DNA of 64,000 nucleotides. Origin: Galeruca laticollis. Lineage: Eukaryota > Arthropoda > Insecta > Coleoptera > Chrysomelidae. The stretch spans positions 210,916,744 through 210,980,743 of the forward strand of contig OY998180.1 in the NCBI GenBank assembly GCA_963921935.1, written 5' to 3'. A program made the position numbers and the translations under genes. Every line of letters begins with the position of its first letter. The first letter of the stretch is position 1. The notes under the pieces were generated by a model. The model made no database searches. It saw only the letters and a list, made by a program, of their open reading frames with translations, and had not been told where the DNA came from. Of the stretch, positions 1 through 13,800 are shown piece by piece.

Positions 1-2304
1 TTTCCCGGCACCAGAACAGGAACTGAAATTCCTCCAGATTAATCCAGGCCTCCTGGAACTGGTCTCACCGACCCATTAAATTCCAATCAGCGTTTTTATG
101 TCCATATACTAAAACCCCCCTAAAATAGAGAAACGAATTAGCCTCTACATAGGGTTTACATTTTACCCCGGTCAACTTTTCGACGTACCCCCGTAATATC
201 CCATCATACTGACTATAATAACTATACCCGAAATTCGCAAATAATTACACCTCATGACTTTTAACTGTATAAAAGCCACCTACTCTGAAAATAAAAACTA
301 TATGACTGGTTTTTTTCCGCTTAGCAAAAAAACTACGATACCAATAAAGACCCATAATATAAAAACTACGTCGTTGGACACATCCCTGAATGTTTATACA
401 ACCCCTGTGATATATTCTTATTTCAACAAAATATAAAGCCATATGAATTAATAAGAATTTATAAAATTATAACGAATCTATCCCGCGAACCCAGATTACA
501 AACTCCAATAAATTACGAATCAAGCAGAATTTCTACGTTAAATTGCCTACAAATCTGTTAATTCCGAGAAAGTATCTTTCAACCATTTACCTTTTATTGA
601 ATCCGACCAGCTAACGCCGTCTACGGGAATTTTCCACGTGTTTTCTTAAATCCATCAATTCTACTGGAATCCTTCGGTCATCGGCACCCCCTGGTCCAGT
701 ATATTATTGGGTCAGACCTTCGATTAGTTAAATCGAGCGATATTTTCTTCCCCTATGTAAAATTTATCAGGCTTTCCGTGAAATAGCGTTATGGCTCCCA
801 GAGCACATGCAAATATCTTTTGTTCAGATGTGTGTTCACACCTTGACGGCAAATGGAGGACTGAAATTTTTAACTCGGTTCCGACAGCGCTGTGACTTCT
901 CTCAGTCGACAGGTTAGCCAAATTAAATTTACAACGGCTCGGCGAATTTTTCGCGTTACATATTGCACGGGTAGAAATGCACGTTTTGTCTTGGTAAGCT
1001 GTGTCGGCAGTTAGAAGAGACGGGCATTTCGAGTATAAATTCGAAATACATATATTTTACTGTAGAATATTAGATATTATTTTGAGCCGTTCTTATTGTA
1101 CTGTTTCTGAACTAGTGCTGACGTCACTGACTATTATTTCCAACTCCTGGTATAGAGGCATCCCTTAATACTTTAAATTTTTCACAATATGAGACATGGC
1201 TTGTTTTATGTTAATTTAGTAGCTAGTGAAAAATATAATAGAGGTAATAAAAGAAAATTATATCATTAAAACAATATCTTTATTGTCAGGCACAAAATTC
1301 TATTTTTGCACTAATTCTACTTACTGTCACAATGAATAAATCATTTTAACTTTGCCTATAATATAAATAAGAGAAAATTATCGCCAATAGATGATGGAGC
1401 ATAAAAGCAGACAAGTATGTTTTTCCACAATTGTGAGCAAAATTCATTATTATTCAACTGAAAATAGTGAGCAAAGTAGCATTTTCAATCCCAAGTGAGC
1501 AAAGTAAATAATTTTCTTCATAATTCAGCAAAGTAAATAACTTTCATTTCAAGTGAGCAAAATAAATACACAAGCGTATAATTGGTTGCATACTTTGAGC
1601 GTAATGTTTTCATGGGATTACCCGTTACAATATAATTGGGATAAAATCAAATTATGTAGATAATGAATATACCATCAAGACTTACACTCCAAGAAAAAAA
1701 TTATTATTAATCCGTGTACATCGGGAGTAATAAATTTTGGTGGAGTTACAAATTTCTGAGTTTTTCATTAATAGACAAAGTACCTACAATGTTTTATTTA
1801 TTTGGGAAAATTATATTTCAAGATTGTAGAAAAAATCATGTTTAGCACACGTGAGCATGCCTTTTTCTCCATTGTCCAGTTGGCGCACTCACTTCTTGTG
1901 TCAGACCATCTCTCTTTGGAAACTTTTCTTAATGTGCGATACTGTACACTATGATTTATTCACCTGCATTGCAATTGTATTTTTATTTGTTCATCATATA
2001 ACTCAATATTCACGTTCACATACCAAACTAACAACCAAAATATGAGGTTAATTTCTGGACGCGTGAGAAAAAGACATACTTCGCTCACTTGTACTAATAC
2101 TCATTACATTACTGTTATCAGTGTAATATAACCAAACTTATGAAGTCAGGAGCTAAGTAAGTAGGGAAATCAAAAATTATTATTATTATTAGAGATAATT
2201 TTCTTTATATATTAAAGCTATATAAAATTAAAACAAAATCATTTGTAATGTACTTTAACACGATATAAATTTGTATGTTTCGTTAAATAAATAATAAATG
2301 AAAA
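1..2304. other. kmr 3' UTR and downstream intergenic sequence
   Basis: No gene is supported. The 3' UTR of the minus-strand gene must occupy part of the upper end of this span. Positions 1430-1575 carry five degenerate copies of a (G)TGAGCAAAGTAAATA-like phrase spaced 26-35 bp apart. ORFs of 60-65 codons at 254-436 (+), 724-921 (-) and 1851-2045 (+) resemble no family I know, and some could be relics of an old retroelement. Confidence 0.5.
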
Positions 2305-2420
2305 CTAACTGTAAAAATTATCACGCTGCTGATACAGAGGTAATTGTGTTACAGGTGACAAATCCTCTTCTTCGGCACTTAACTGAGCAACTTCGTTGGA
2401 TAATTTAGCTGTTGCCCTAT
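2305..2420 (-). CDS. kmr: kmr terminal exon with stop codon
   Basis: Acceptor TGGTTTTTTTAG|ATAGGG joins in phase 1 to the exon ending at 10959 across an 8.5-kb intron. It encodes DRATAKLSNEVAQLSAEEED and LSPVTQLPLYQQRDNFYS, then TAG at 2305-2307. The ending is polar. The 3' UTR runs to lower coordinates; several minus-strand AATAAA hexamers are present (for example 1982-1987, 1793-1802, 1279-1284), and I cannot choose among them. Confidence 0.8.
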
Positions 2421-5400
2421 CTAAAAAAACCAAATTAAGATTGAAGTATAAAATACGTAGACATTTATAATTTAGTAGAATAAGAAAGTTGCAAGACTTT
2501 TTTCTTAATTAACTAACTATAATAACTAAAAATGATAGCCTTGCGACTTACATAGTATAGGTGTGATTCTTTGAAATTATTTTTGACTAAGTCGCTATAG
2601 TGTGTTGAAAGATATATCTTCTTCTATTGGATAACTCAATGGAACATAATCTTCATTATGTACTTTTAAATTCACCAGTTATATTTCAATTTATCAATAA
2701 TTATCGCTTGCTAAATACTCCTATCAAACCGTTCATATTTTAAAGATATTTTGTAAGGATCAGAATGATATGCGAATTAGTAATTAGTACTCTTCATTTC
2801 GTATAAGCATGGTCAAACAAATCGGTTTTTAATATTCTTGTTTTCATTATACATTTTCTATTAAAATTTATAGTATGATATCAGCTAACGAATCATTTTC
2901 AATTTGTATGGATAACATTTGTATATTCTTATGAAACTATACTAACACATCACGGACAAATGCTGAGTCGTTAATTTTTAAAGTGTTTTCTGCATCTAAA
3001 CAGCTTTAAAAGTGTGGTATAGATAAAGGAAGATGAGGTTTTCTTTTCACATAACTTCTTTCAGCTTTGACAATAAGGGAAAGTTTCTAATCTAAACTAT
3101 CTATCATTTTAGCAAACGATTCAAACAATTTCATGCCTAAATGAACAAACGTAAATGAGAAAACTGTAACAAAATTTTATATACACATACAGCAGGCAAG
3201 ATACTAGAGCGAATAATTCATGAAATAATTGAAGGAGTACTTGAACCGCTCCTAGCTGACAACCAGTATGGCTTTCGGAAAAGACGATCAACGCTAAACG
3301 CGGTCAATCTGGTTGTCACTACAGCCAAGGATGCGATCGCGGGACCCGATCAAAAAGAGGTACAAAGTATTACCTGGTAGCTACACTGGACATTAAGAAC
3401 GCCGTCAATTCTGCTAATTGGGACCACATTATGCAAGACCAGCTCCTGAAATACAGCACGAAGAACGTTCCAAGGGAATATAAAATAACTGGAGGAGTAC
3501 CCCAGGGCTTCGTTCTAGACCCTCTTTTGTGGAATACTACGATGATCTGCTGAGGCTAGTCGTGCCAGATAATGTTAAACTCGTGGCATATGCAGACGAC
3601 GTGACAGTAGTAATCGTCGCAAAGCATATTGATGAGATAAATCTAGCGTTTGAAATCACCTTCGAGAGAGTCAACCAGTGGATGAATATGGTGAAACTGC
3701 AAATAGCACAGCACAAGCAGTGCTAATCACTAGCAGGAAGCGGGTGGAAACCATCACGCTGGGAGTTGGAGAGCACGAAATCACATCACAACCGTTCATT
3801 CGGTATTTGGGAGTGATGCTTGATGCCCGACTCAACTTTAAACAGCAGGTAGATCAGGTAAGTGCCAAGGCATATGTGGTAAGAGCAACCCTATCACGGT
3901 TGATGCCTAATGTTGGAGGCCCAAAATAGAGCTGAAGGACACTGTTGTCATCAGTAGTGACGTCAGTGCTGATCTGTTCGGGCTGACGCTCTCGAAGTCC
4001 AAGAATCTAGGAGAAAAGTCGCATTAATATATCGACTAAGTGCCTTGAGAGTAACTAGTGCCTTCCGCACAGTGTCTGAAGAAGCGGTGTGCGTCATTGC
4101 CGGAATGCTGCCCATTCGTCCCATACGGCCCATACGTCGATGGCAAGCGCAATGGGATGTCGCAGTGAAGGGTAGATGGACGTATCGTCTTATACCACAG
4201 ATCGGTACTTGGCTCAACAGAAACCACAGAGAGATCAACTACTACCTGACACAGATGCTTTCGGACATATCTTCATCGCGTCAAGCGAGATAATTCTCCA
4301 GTGTGCCCGTCCTGCCCCGGAGTCACTGAAGACGCGGAACACGTATTATTTGCGTGTCCACGCTTCAGCTTGCCACGTGATGTCCTGGAGATTGTTCTCA
4401 AACAGAAAATCCAACCAGAGATTCGTAGAAGCAATGCTGTCATTAGAGGCTGCCTGGAATGCGACCAGCATTTTCGCCAAGGAAATCTTCAAGTATTTGC
4501 GTTCCATGGAAAGGAAAAGAGCAAAAGAAAACCATGGCTAGAAGTTTAGAAGAAATTACTTCATTTAACTGACTGAAGAGCAGCAGCTATATCCTCTCCC
4601 TGCGAAGTAATGCCTAACGGCGGTCTCCGCGGGGGATACAGAGGCCGGAGAAAGAGGAGGTTTTTAGTCAGTATTGACTCTGAGTCCGACATACCTAGGC
4701 CAAACAACAGGTCCTGATGATACGTAAAAGTATTTTCCTACATCTATAAAAAAAATACATAGTGGGTGATTTTTTAGTGTGACAACGATCGCTAACTCCG
4801 ATTATGGAAATTATCCAAAAAAAGTTATTAACAGGAATTGTTTGTATATCTAAATCGCTACGAAATAAACACTCTGTATATGAAGAACTAGCTAGTTAAT
4901 AAATTATTATTTCTTTTGGGTAGTAAGTTGACGAATATTGCCTAGTTTTCAAACTAATGTTAACATAAATCATCGACGAACATCTGTATACGGGGTGAGC
5001 TAAAAAGTAAACTTATGATTATCTCAATTTCCATCACCTTTAATTCCAAAAAACTATTCAATCAGCTACCTTTAGAATTAAAAGTGGCAAATACATTTAA
5101 TAGGTTCCGGAGATTGACAACGGCGTTTCTGCTTGAGAGACATTATTCAGTGGCAGAATTGTGCAATCTACCCTAGACTTTTAAGTTACATTGGCATAAT
5201 TCAATATTTGGTATGATGTAGTACGATGCCAATATTGTATTATATAATTATTAATTTAAATTTGTATTTTATATATTATGTTTTGTATTGTTAGTATAAT
5301 CAGTATTTTTTATATTTTTGTATGTCTTTTCGTTTTTAAGAAGCATTCCCTATACCTCAATTCACTACTTTCCGAAATATTTTTTTTTTCAAATTTTAGA

Positions 5401-8400
5401 AATATTTCGTTAATATAAACAAATATTATTATTTAATAAACATGAATGAAAATAATTTTAAACAAAATGTCCCACCTACCTACAATGTAAGTTTGTATTC
5501 GATGTTAGATTAATTTGCTACATTTCTCAATATTTGTACGTCAATACTATTAAAAGCTTCTCTTATCCATCTTTCATTTCATTTGCTGTTGTTGCAGGTT
5601 TTCTTGCTACACACGTTTTTTTATATAGCTCCTTAAAAAAATCAATTTTTGATAAACCCGGTGATCGAGCTGGCCATGCAGCTGGTCTTCCTCTTCCTAT
5701 CCACCTTCCAGGAAAATTATTATTTATTTATAAGTGGATGTGGGTAAGGGCCGTGTGATGAACTGAAGCACCATTGTGTAAAAACCACATTCTTTGCTGA
5801 ATATTAAGTGGAACATTTTGACGCAATAGTGGCGAATTATTCTCAAGAAAATCAAGATATACAGCATTAGTTCAAATATATGAAGATTTAAACAAACTAT
5901 ATTGTTTTATTTCATCGTTCAGTATGGATCTTCATCAAGTAAAAGCCTCATCTATTCAAGTGTTTCAGTTATTTACTGAATAAAAATAATATTATATCAT
6001 TAAGTAGTATTAAATTATTTTTAGTTTCACAAATTAAAATTCTTTATAAACTTTGAAGAATATTAAAAATATTTCGAAAATGAAAGGGCATTCCAAATGC
6101 AATTAAAAAAATAAGCTATACGCGGAACCATTTAAAAAATCCATGAGTTTACTTTCTAACTCACCCTGTATACAGATGTTCGTTGATGACTACTGCTAAA
6201 ATTAGTTTGAAAACTTGACTATATTCGTCAACTTACTACGTAAAATAAATAATCCTTAATTTACTAGTTCTTCATATACAGAATGTTTATTTTGTAGCGA
6301 TTTCGATATAAAAATGGTCATATCTTTTTTAAATATCCTATATAATTTGGTGAGCCATAGGACACTCCTACTTCGAAAATATCGCCTTCTCTGTGACCTT
6401 AAATTCCTTAAGGCATGTGGCGATCTCAAAGTCATACCCAAATCCACCTACAGCTCAAACATTACACGAAATCACCATCATTATCAAGTATTCTCCGCAA
6501 AGCCAGCTTCTCTCTTCTCAAAAATTCCATATATAGCATCAGACAATATCTTCACACCATCAATACTCCTTCCATGATCATCCACTAATATGGGATACCT
6601 TGAGACCGCCTATCTACCAAAAAGTCCAATACATATCCATCCAAAAGACCCAAACCCAAAAAGCGAGCTGTTTCAGCTTATTTCACTTTAAAAACATCCT
6701 CCAAAACAATCCCAAATCAACAGGAGCATTCAGAAATGTTCAACTCCCACTCCCCCATCTTCAAACATTGACTTCGATAGTCAATTAAAAATATCCCTTC
6801 CTTACATTAAAGGAGTGAGACAGACAGAATCTGCAAAATCTTCAAAACCCACGGCATTCGAACAATCCTCAAACCTCAACAGAAAATTTCCCACCTAATC
6901 AGATCTGTCAAGGATAAAATTCCCAATGAATAGCATGGAGGTATGACGGAAGAGTGATTGTCAACACTTTCGCTACGGTGATTATATTGTTAGTCTTTTA
7001 TTTCCTCGAAAATAAATCCAATAAATAATAGTATAAATACTTGTCCACTGTTATATATTTTTTGTTATTAATTCACTTCTTAATTTAGTACATGCATACA
7101 ATAATTTAAATGTGTAAATTTAGTAAAAACTAAAAAAACAATAATAACTTTAAATTACCTTGGGTATAGGCAATACATTTTACACTACATATATTAGGTT
7201 TGATGATCGATCTGGCTAACCACACGTTAAACGATATAAAAAAAATTTCATGCGTAACAATAACTAAAACTTAATTTAAAATTATAGCAGAAATTAATTT
7301 GATAAATGTAAAAAAATATGTTATTTCTTCTGTCTCATAAACATTTAAATTATTGAGAGATTATTCTTTAAAACGGTGGTCGTAGGGAAAATAGTGTACA
7401 TAACTCGTTAGAAAGTGTATTTCAAGCGGCTCGTGTTAAAGTAACACTCGTGTGAAATATATCACTTTCCTCACTTGTTAAGTAATATACTAATTTCCGT
7501 AGAAAAATGTTTTTGCGGTTTTGGCAGAATTTTGACCACTATCAAAATATTATTTGACATTGATAAATAAATATTATTATACAATAGTTATCGAACTTTG
7601 ATTTGTAACTATTGGTAACAGCATATTAGTCTATATTAGAGTTTCTCATCTGAAGGGGACTGTTAATGATGAGAGTAGCAAAATCATTATTAAAAAGAAT
7701 AATCACATAAAAACAACGTTTGATAAATTTGTTGGATAATAAAACTTTATAATTTGATTCTACCTACTGCAAAATAAAAAATAAAATAAAACAAACCTTT
7801 AACAAGCAGCAAATTCTAAATAATCTAGTTATGATTTTTCTTCGGAGTTGCCGATACCTATGAAAATAAAAATATCAATAAAGAATTTGGAGATTATGTG
7901 TCTGCAGTGTATTAATTGGCTGCTTCTGTACACAGCATATTAAATAATAATATCGAATTATTAACAATACCAATAAATATATACATTATAGTTATTGTTG
8001 ATTTTTGTAAAATATGTTAGATCATATCATTGTAAATGGGACGTACTGTATTTAAATGTAATCTGTTGTGTAATAGATATTGGTTATTTCAACAAGGAAA
8101 ATGACGATGTGAAGAATTGAAGTATCCAGATAACTTTTTGTCTATCTCAGTGTGAATGTACTCGCGAATCTGCACCCAAGTGCACATTGAATCTTGTATT
8201 TTATTTTCACTCCAGATAAAATTAATACTAGAAACTAAACTCTGTGCACTATTCTCACAATGCTATAAAGGATCGATTATTTTATTATTTGATATATCTG
8301 ATTTGGAATTTCTTTGCAGGATAATCATAGTTGGAAGCGCCGCGACATCGTGGGTTTTTGAGGGGAAAGGAAAAATCGTAGGAAAAAATAAAAAAAACTG

Positions 8401-10798
8401 TCGTGTAGAGGATCAAAAATGATGAACAGTAGCGTAGAAATTGAAACCACCAAAAAATCTGAAGGGTGTCAGGGAGGTCAAATATTAATAAAAAAAATGT
8501 TGGCCGTGTACCTGATGGTGGGGTATGATAGCCCATAATAGGCAACTCACAAGAAAAATATGCCCCCATAAATAAAGCTTGCCCCCCTAACTACATTGAA
8601 ATTAATGGACAAATAAAAAACAAATTCAGAGGTATCGAAGAAATGCTAGAGACTAAAAATGTAGGACCTTTAGAAATTTTTTAGCTCGCATAAAAAATTC
8701 CGAAAATTCTGTTTAAAAATTTCGAAATAATTTTTTCACAACCCTGTATATATACTCAGGAAAATTCTCAACTTCGACGAACTCTCTAAAAACAGGCCTG
8801 TGTATGCGATTGATTTATTAGGATTTGATAAATCGTCGAGACCAAAATTTAATACAAACTGACAAGAATCAGAACACCGCTGTATATTGAACAATTTCAC
8901 ATATAACCGTAATGTGTCCCTCTATGAATATTATCTGTTTATCGTAAATTGTTGTTATTAAACATATTTAATTCCATATAATGTCATTGTCTTCGTGGCG
9001 CAGTGGTTAGGTCGTTCGCCTTTGGATCGATATATGAGAGGTTCAAACCCCCATGGTGGCAGACTTTTTTTCTGATTTAATAAATTGTACGAAGGCATGC
9101 TGTTTACGTCACAGACACACAGGAGATAGATGACACATAATACATGACAGAATACAAGACGGACGACACGGAACACATGAGAGAAGACGCACATCACAAA
9201 TCACAAGATGGATGACACATATGAGAGATGGCATGCGTGACGGATGACAGCTGATACATGTCACGGATGACGCACGTGACAGCTGATGTCACAAAAAACA
9301 AGATGGACGACGACACGCCCCTACCGAGTATGACGTCACTTCCGTTGCGCGCGCAGCTAAGAAATCCAAGATGGCCGATTTCGGTCCCAGAACCGGCATA
9401 GCTCATCTACAAACGGCAAATGGTACCCTCTATAGAAGAATGGCAGAAACAAATGCAATTAGAAAGATTTATTTTTTTAAGGCACAGTGTTGGCTGTTAT
9501 TTAGCTACAAGTTATGCAATAGCTTATCCGGATAAGGTGAAACATTTAATACTTGCAGATCCTTGGAGATTCCAAGAAAACGACCAGAAAATTGAATATT
9601 CCACATACATAGAAATTATTGACGTGGTTCAATCCATTAGGTATTAGAGCAGCGGGACCATGGCTAGATGGTAAAGTTCGAAATGATATATATCGGCAAA
9701 ATATAGTGACGCAGTTCACAACATCGACCTGATTACTGAATATATTTATCACTGCAATACGCAGCTTTCCATTCAATGAAGTAAGTCATAGCTTGGATTA
9801 AAAATTCTAAATGCTAAATAATATGAACGTATCATACTTTAAATAAAACTGCACCTGTAACTGTGATTTATAAGAAAAGTCGAGGATGAGCAAGAACTCC
9901 AGAGACAACGCGAATTGGAAGCTGAAAATCTTCAAGAATCCGAGGAATGCGAAAGCGGCTAAGACTGTGAAATATGGATCGAACGTCGACGGAATTAGCA
10001 CCTGTGATCCGGAATAGTACGTCAGAAGGTTTATTGATTTCATGTCGAAAGCCATTGAGTAAAGATCGCATTTTGCACAAGTTTTTTAATTTTCTTTTAT
10101 ATAATATCATGGATTGGTGGGATAAATCTTAATCTACACAGATAAATATAGATTGTTTGAATTTCTTCACAAGTTTGGTTGCGAACATTATTTTCCTAAT
10201 AATATAAGCAACTAATATTGATATCATCAATTTAAAATATACAATATTCTAAATATGGTAGTTTAGTTTTAATAAATAAATAAATTATTCCTAGTAGACT
10301 TGCATGTGAAATTCGAGAAGAGATTGTCAATAATTTTTTGGACAGTACAGCAGAAATAAATTTAGAGTGAAGATTAGTTTGCATTGAATAGAAATTTAGT
10401 AAATAAAATATTTTATTAGAGATCTCTAAAATTAATTTGGCCTTTATTTCAAAATTGATGAATGCATGATCAGTAGTTGATAAATTTTTTTTTAATTGTC
10501 GCTTAAAAATTAAGACTGTCAAGTTTATATAAAGCTTTATATTTGGTTGAAACATTTTTTGGAAATTCTTTAAAAGTAATTAAATAAAAAGTAGGAATAA
10601 TTGGTTGATATAATAATTTTTTTTATCAATTGATTACAATAAAAAAAACGTAGAAATATTAATAAACAATATAAATTGGAGATCCTACCCGATTGAGAAG
10701 AGTCGATAAAATAAAAAATATAAATAATAATCATATAAATATTTAACAATTAAAAATAAATCGTACGATATCAGTACAATATAAATCAGACTACTTCA

Positions 10799-10857
<59 letters not shown>

Positions 10858-13800
10858 TATCAACTTTATACTCAAACCAAACAACATGCTTTCATATGCG
10901 AAATTTCCAAAATGCATTACATTGGAACATATTTCTCTTACTAACAAATAGTAACTACCTGCAACAATTTTACTCATTTCCATAACTTGTTTTGCTAGAA
11001 TTTGATTAAGTTGTAGTAAATGTTCCCTCTGCTTTTTCTCGTCCAAAATCTTACTTGTTGTTATGCTTTCTCCATTAGAAGTCTTTTGAATTTCACGATT
11101 ATCTAAAAATAGAAATGTTAATTTTAATACCGGGTGTCCCACTTAACTTTTCGGGGTTTTGATCGCTTGTTACTCAAACAGTTTTAGGAATAGAAACATG
11201 CGGTTTCGCCAGTTTTATTGAAATTTATAAAAGTTTTTTTCTCAATGATGGGATATTTTATCGTAATGCCGGTTTGACCGGAAATTAACACGGCGATTTT
11301 TAGGGATAGTGCAACTTTGTTATTTTAAATAGAACACCCTGTATATTTTTAGTCTAACACAAAGCTCAATCTTTAATCTTTCTAAACATATATAGTTTGT
11401 GCTGCTTTTTCCGGAAATTATGGCCTAAAATTTAAGTTTAACAACTTGCTGCAAGAATTAAAAGAGATTGACCATGCCGTGCGCGTTAATTTTTGCCGCC
11501 ACGGTTTAAGATTATTTACAAGAATTAATTACAGAAATCTTCTTATTATATCTGACGAGGCTACTTTCCACCTAAATGGTCAAGTAAATAGACACAACTG
11601 TCGCATTTGGGGTTCAGAGAACCCTCACAGAACTACTGCATATGTAAGAGATTCACCCAAAGTAACTGTATGGTGTGCCATGAGTTCTACAAAAATGTAT
11701 GACCCATTTTTCTTTAGTAAACCTATCGTTACCGCAGTAAATTATTGTAGATATGCTACAACTGTACTTTTTTCCGCAACTTCAGCAAGATAATTTATTA
11801 CAAACATGTTACTTTCAGCAGGATGGTGCAAGTCCACACTATGCAATGACCACTAGAGAACTTTTAAATGAAACATTTGGTAAAAGGTGGATTGGAAGAA
11901 GAGGTCCAGTGCGGTTACATGAAAGATCGATGTTACAACCCACCCCCTACAACCTTGGAAGAATTAAAGACAAACATAATAAATGTGATTGAAACTATTC
12001 CTAGAGAGATTTTGATAGCTAGTTTTCGAAACTTAATTAAAAGATGGCGAATGTATGTAAACGTCCGAGTACATCATTTTGAAAATTTGTTGCAATAATA
12101 TTTTTTGTTAAATGTCTTTACGTCCAAAATTATTAATTTTTAATAAATTGCCTCAGAAAATACTTAACGTTGTTTAACTTAAATTTTAGGCCATAATTTC
12201 CAGAAAAAGTAGCACAAACTATATATGTTTAGAAAGCTTAAAGATTGAGCTTTGTGTTAGACTAAAAATATACAGGGTGTTCTATTTAAAATAACAAAGT
12301 TGCCCCATCCCTAAAAATCGCCGTGTTAATTTCCGGTCAAACCGGCATTACGATAAAATATCCCATCATTGAGAAAAAAACTTTTATAAATTTCAATAAA
12401 ACTGGCGAAAACCGCATGTTTCTATTCCTAAAACTGTTTGAGTAATAAGCGATCAAAACCCCGAAAAGTTAAGTGGGACACCCGGTATTAATATGTACTT
12501 ACATAGCTCCTTCTTCACAGTCAAAAAACCATATACATATAAATAAAATATACTGCGCCCAGCGGTCAGGGAAGCGTGGCGATCATCAGAGTGCCGACAT
12601 ATATATGTCGGCACCGTCTGTGGCCAAGATCAATACGCGCATGCGAATCACGAGACGTTGCATTGTTTAATATCATTGGCTGTATCGTTCCCGCTTTGAC
12701 GCATTTAGACCTTAAGGGGAGTGGTAAAGGTTGTTAGAATAGACAAATAATATATTGTATTTTCTCTATGGTCGTTTGTTTGGACACAGCATAGTAAAAT
12801 TAGGCTGAGGTTTGGATGTTTAGTGATTTTGTTATTTGTTTTATCATTGTGTTGTGATTTTACGTGTTTATTTTATTTAGATTTTTATTAAAAACTATGT
12901 CTCCACAACGGTGCTTTTTATGTAATGAGATTGGTCCTAATTTAAATTTTCATAGGTCTACAGGTATGTAAAAATGAATTCCCATTGATAACAAATCATC
13001 CCATGAGGTACTCCATCCTCATTTAATTTGTCAATATATGTATGGCTATATTAGTGTGTAGATATCGAAGAAATGATTTATAAAAATAATAACTCTAATT
13101 GGTTATGTGCTCACTATATATTTCATCTTTATTTACTTATCCATTTCTATTCCTTTTGAAGTAACCTAGACAACTATCATAGACGTTATTTGAGATTTAT
13201 GTTAGAAGTGAAAAAAAATGTAATTACATAATTGCACTTTATTTGGTCAAATCAAAAATCAGACACGAAGTTTTTGTTGACTCAAATATCTTCGTTTAAA
13301 AATATTACAGGCGGCAAATATACAGCACTTGCGCATAACTAACATGGCCACACAGAGTGTAGTCGGACCTCTCACTCTTAATAGAACGCATTTCGCTTAT
13401 TGGAGATATAAGCAGTTAGCAGTATATTTTATTTATTACGTATATGCAAAAAACAACGTCCTGTAACTAATAGTCCATAACTGTTATTTTAAAATTAATG
13501 AATAATGTGAAGTAGATATCGAAACAAATGTAGGCTTACTATTAAATTGTACTTTGCTTATGCTTAAATAATTACTATAATTATAAATAGAATTTTTTCA
13601 GTATTTGGCAACAGAAATAATAAAATTTCCTTTTTATCAAAACAAATCTTTATGCTGCATAATTTAAAGAATTCGATTTAAATTCAGAAAATGGATCGTA
13701 AAAATTTGAATTCTCGAGGATATAAAATATTTAAATAATCACTGTGCTCTTCTAGCAGAGTAGTACGAGATAATCTCGCATTTGGTAATGACATATAAAT

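Larger units (their letters stand above)
4845..6310. mobile_element. IS630-type fold-back element with ~165-bp inverted arms
   Basis: Positions 4845-5022 and 6147-6310 are imperfect inverted copies (both contain a GGGTGAG..AAAGTAAAC core, the phrase ACGAACATCTGTATAC, and GAAGAACTAG). Between them lie a LINE tail (plus strand) and a decayed transposase (minus strand). The true outer ends are uncertain because the similarity runs on both sides of the GGGTGAG terminus-like core. Confidence 0.6.

Noticed and set aside
8985..9060. Functional tRNA gene
   Set aside because: Box A and B are present, but acceptor and anticodon stems do not pair convincingly; more likely a SINE head.
10232..10555. 107-codon minus-strand ORF
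   Set aside because: Lys/Ile/Leu-rich translation of AT-rich intron; no splice or motif support.
10786..11142. 118-codon minus ORF
   Set aside because: Only its middle is the kmr exon (10959-11102); the ends are intron, including translation of the TA microsatellite.
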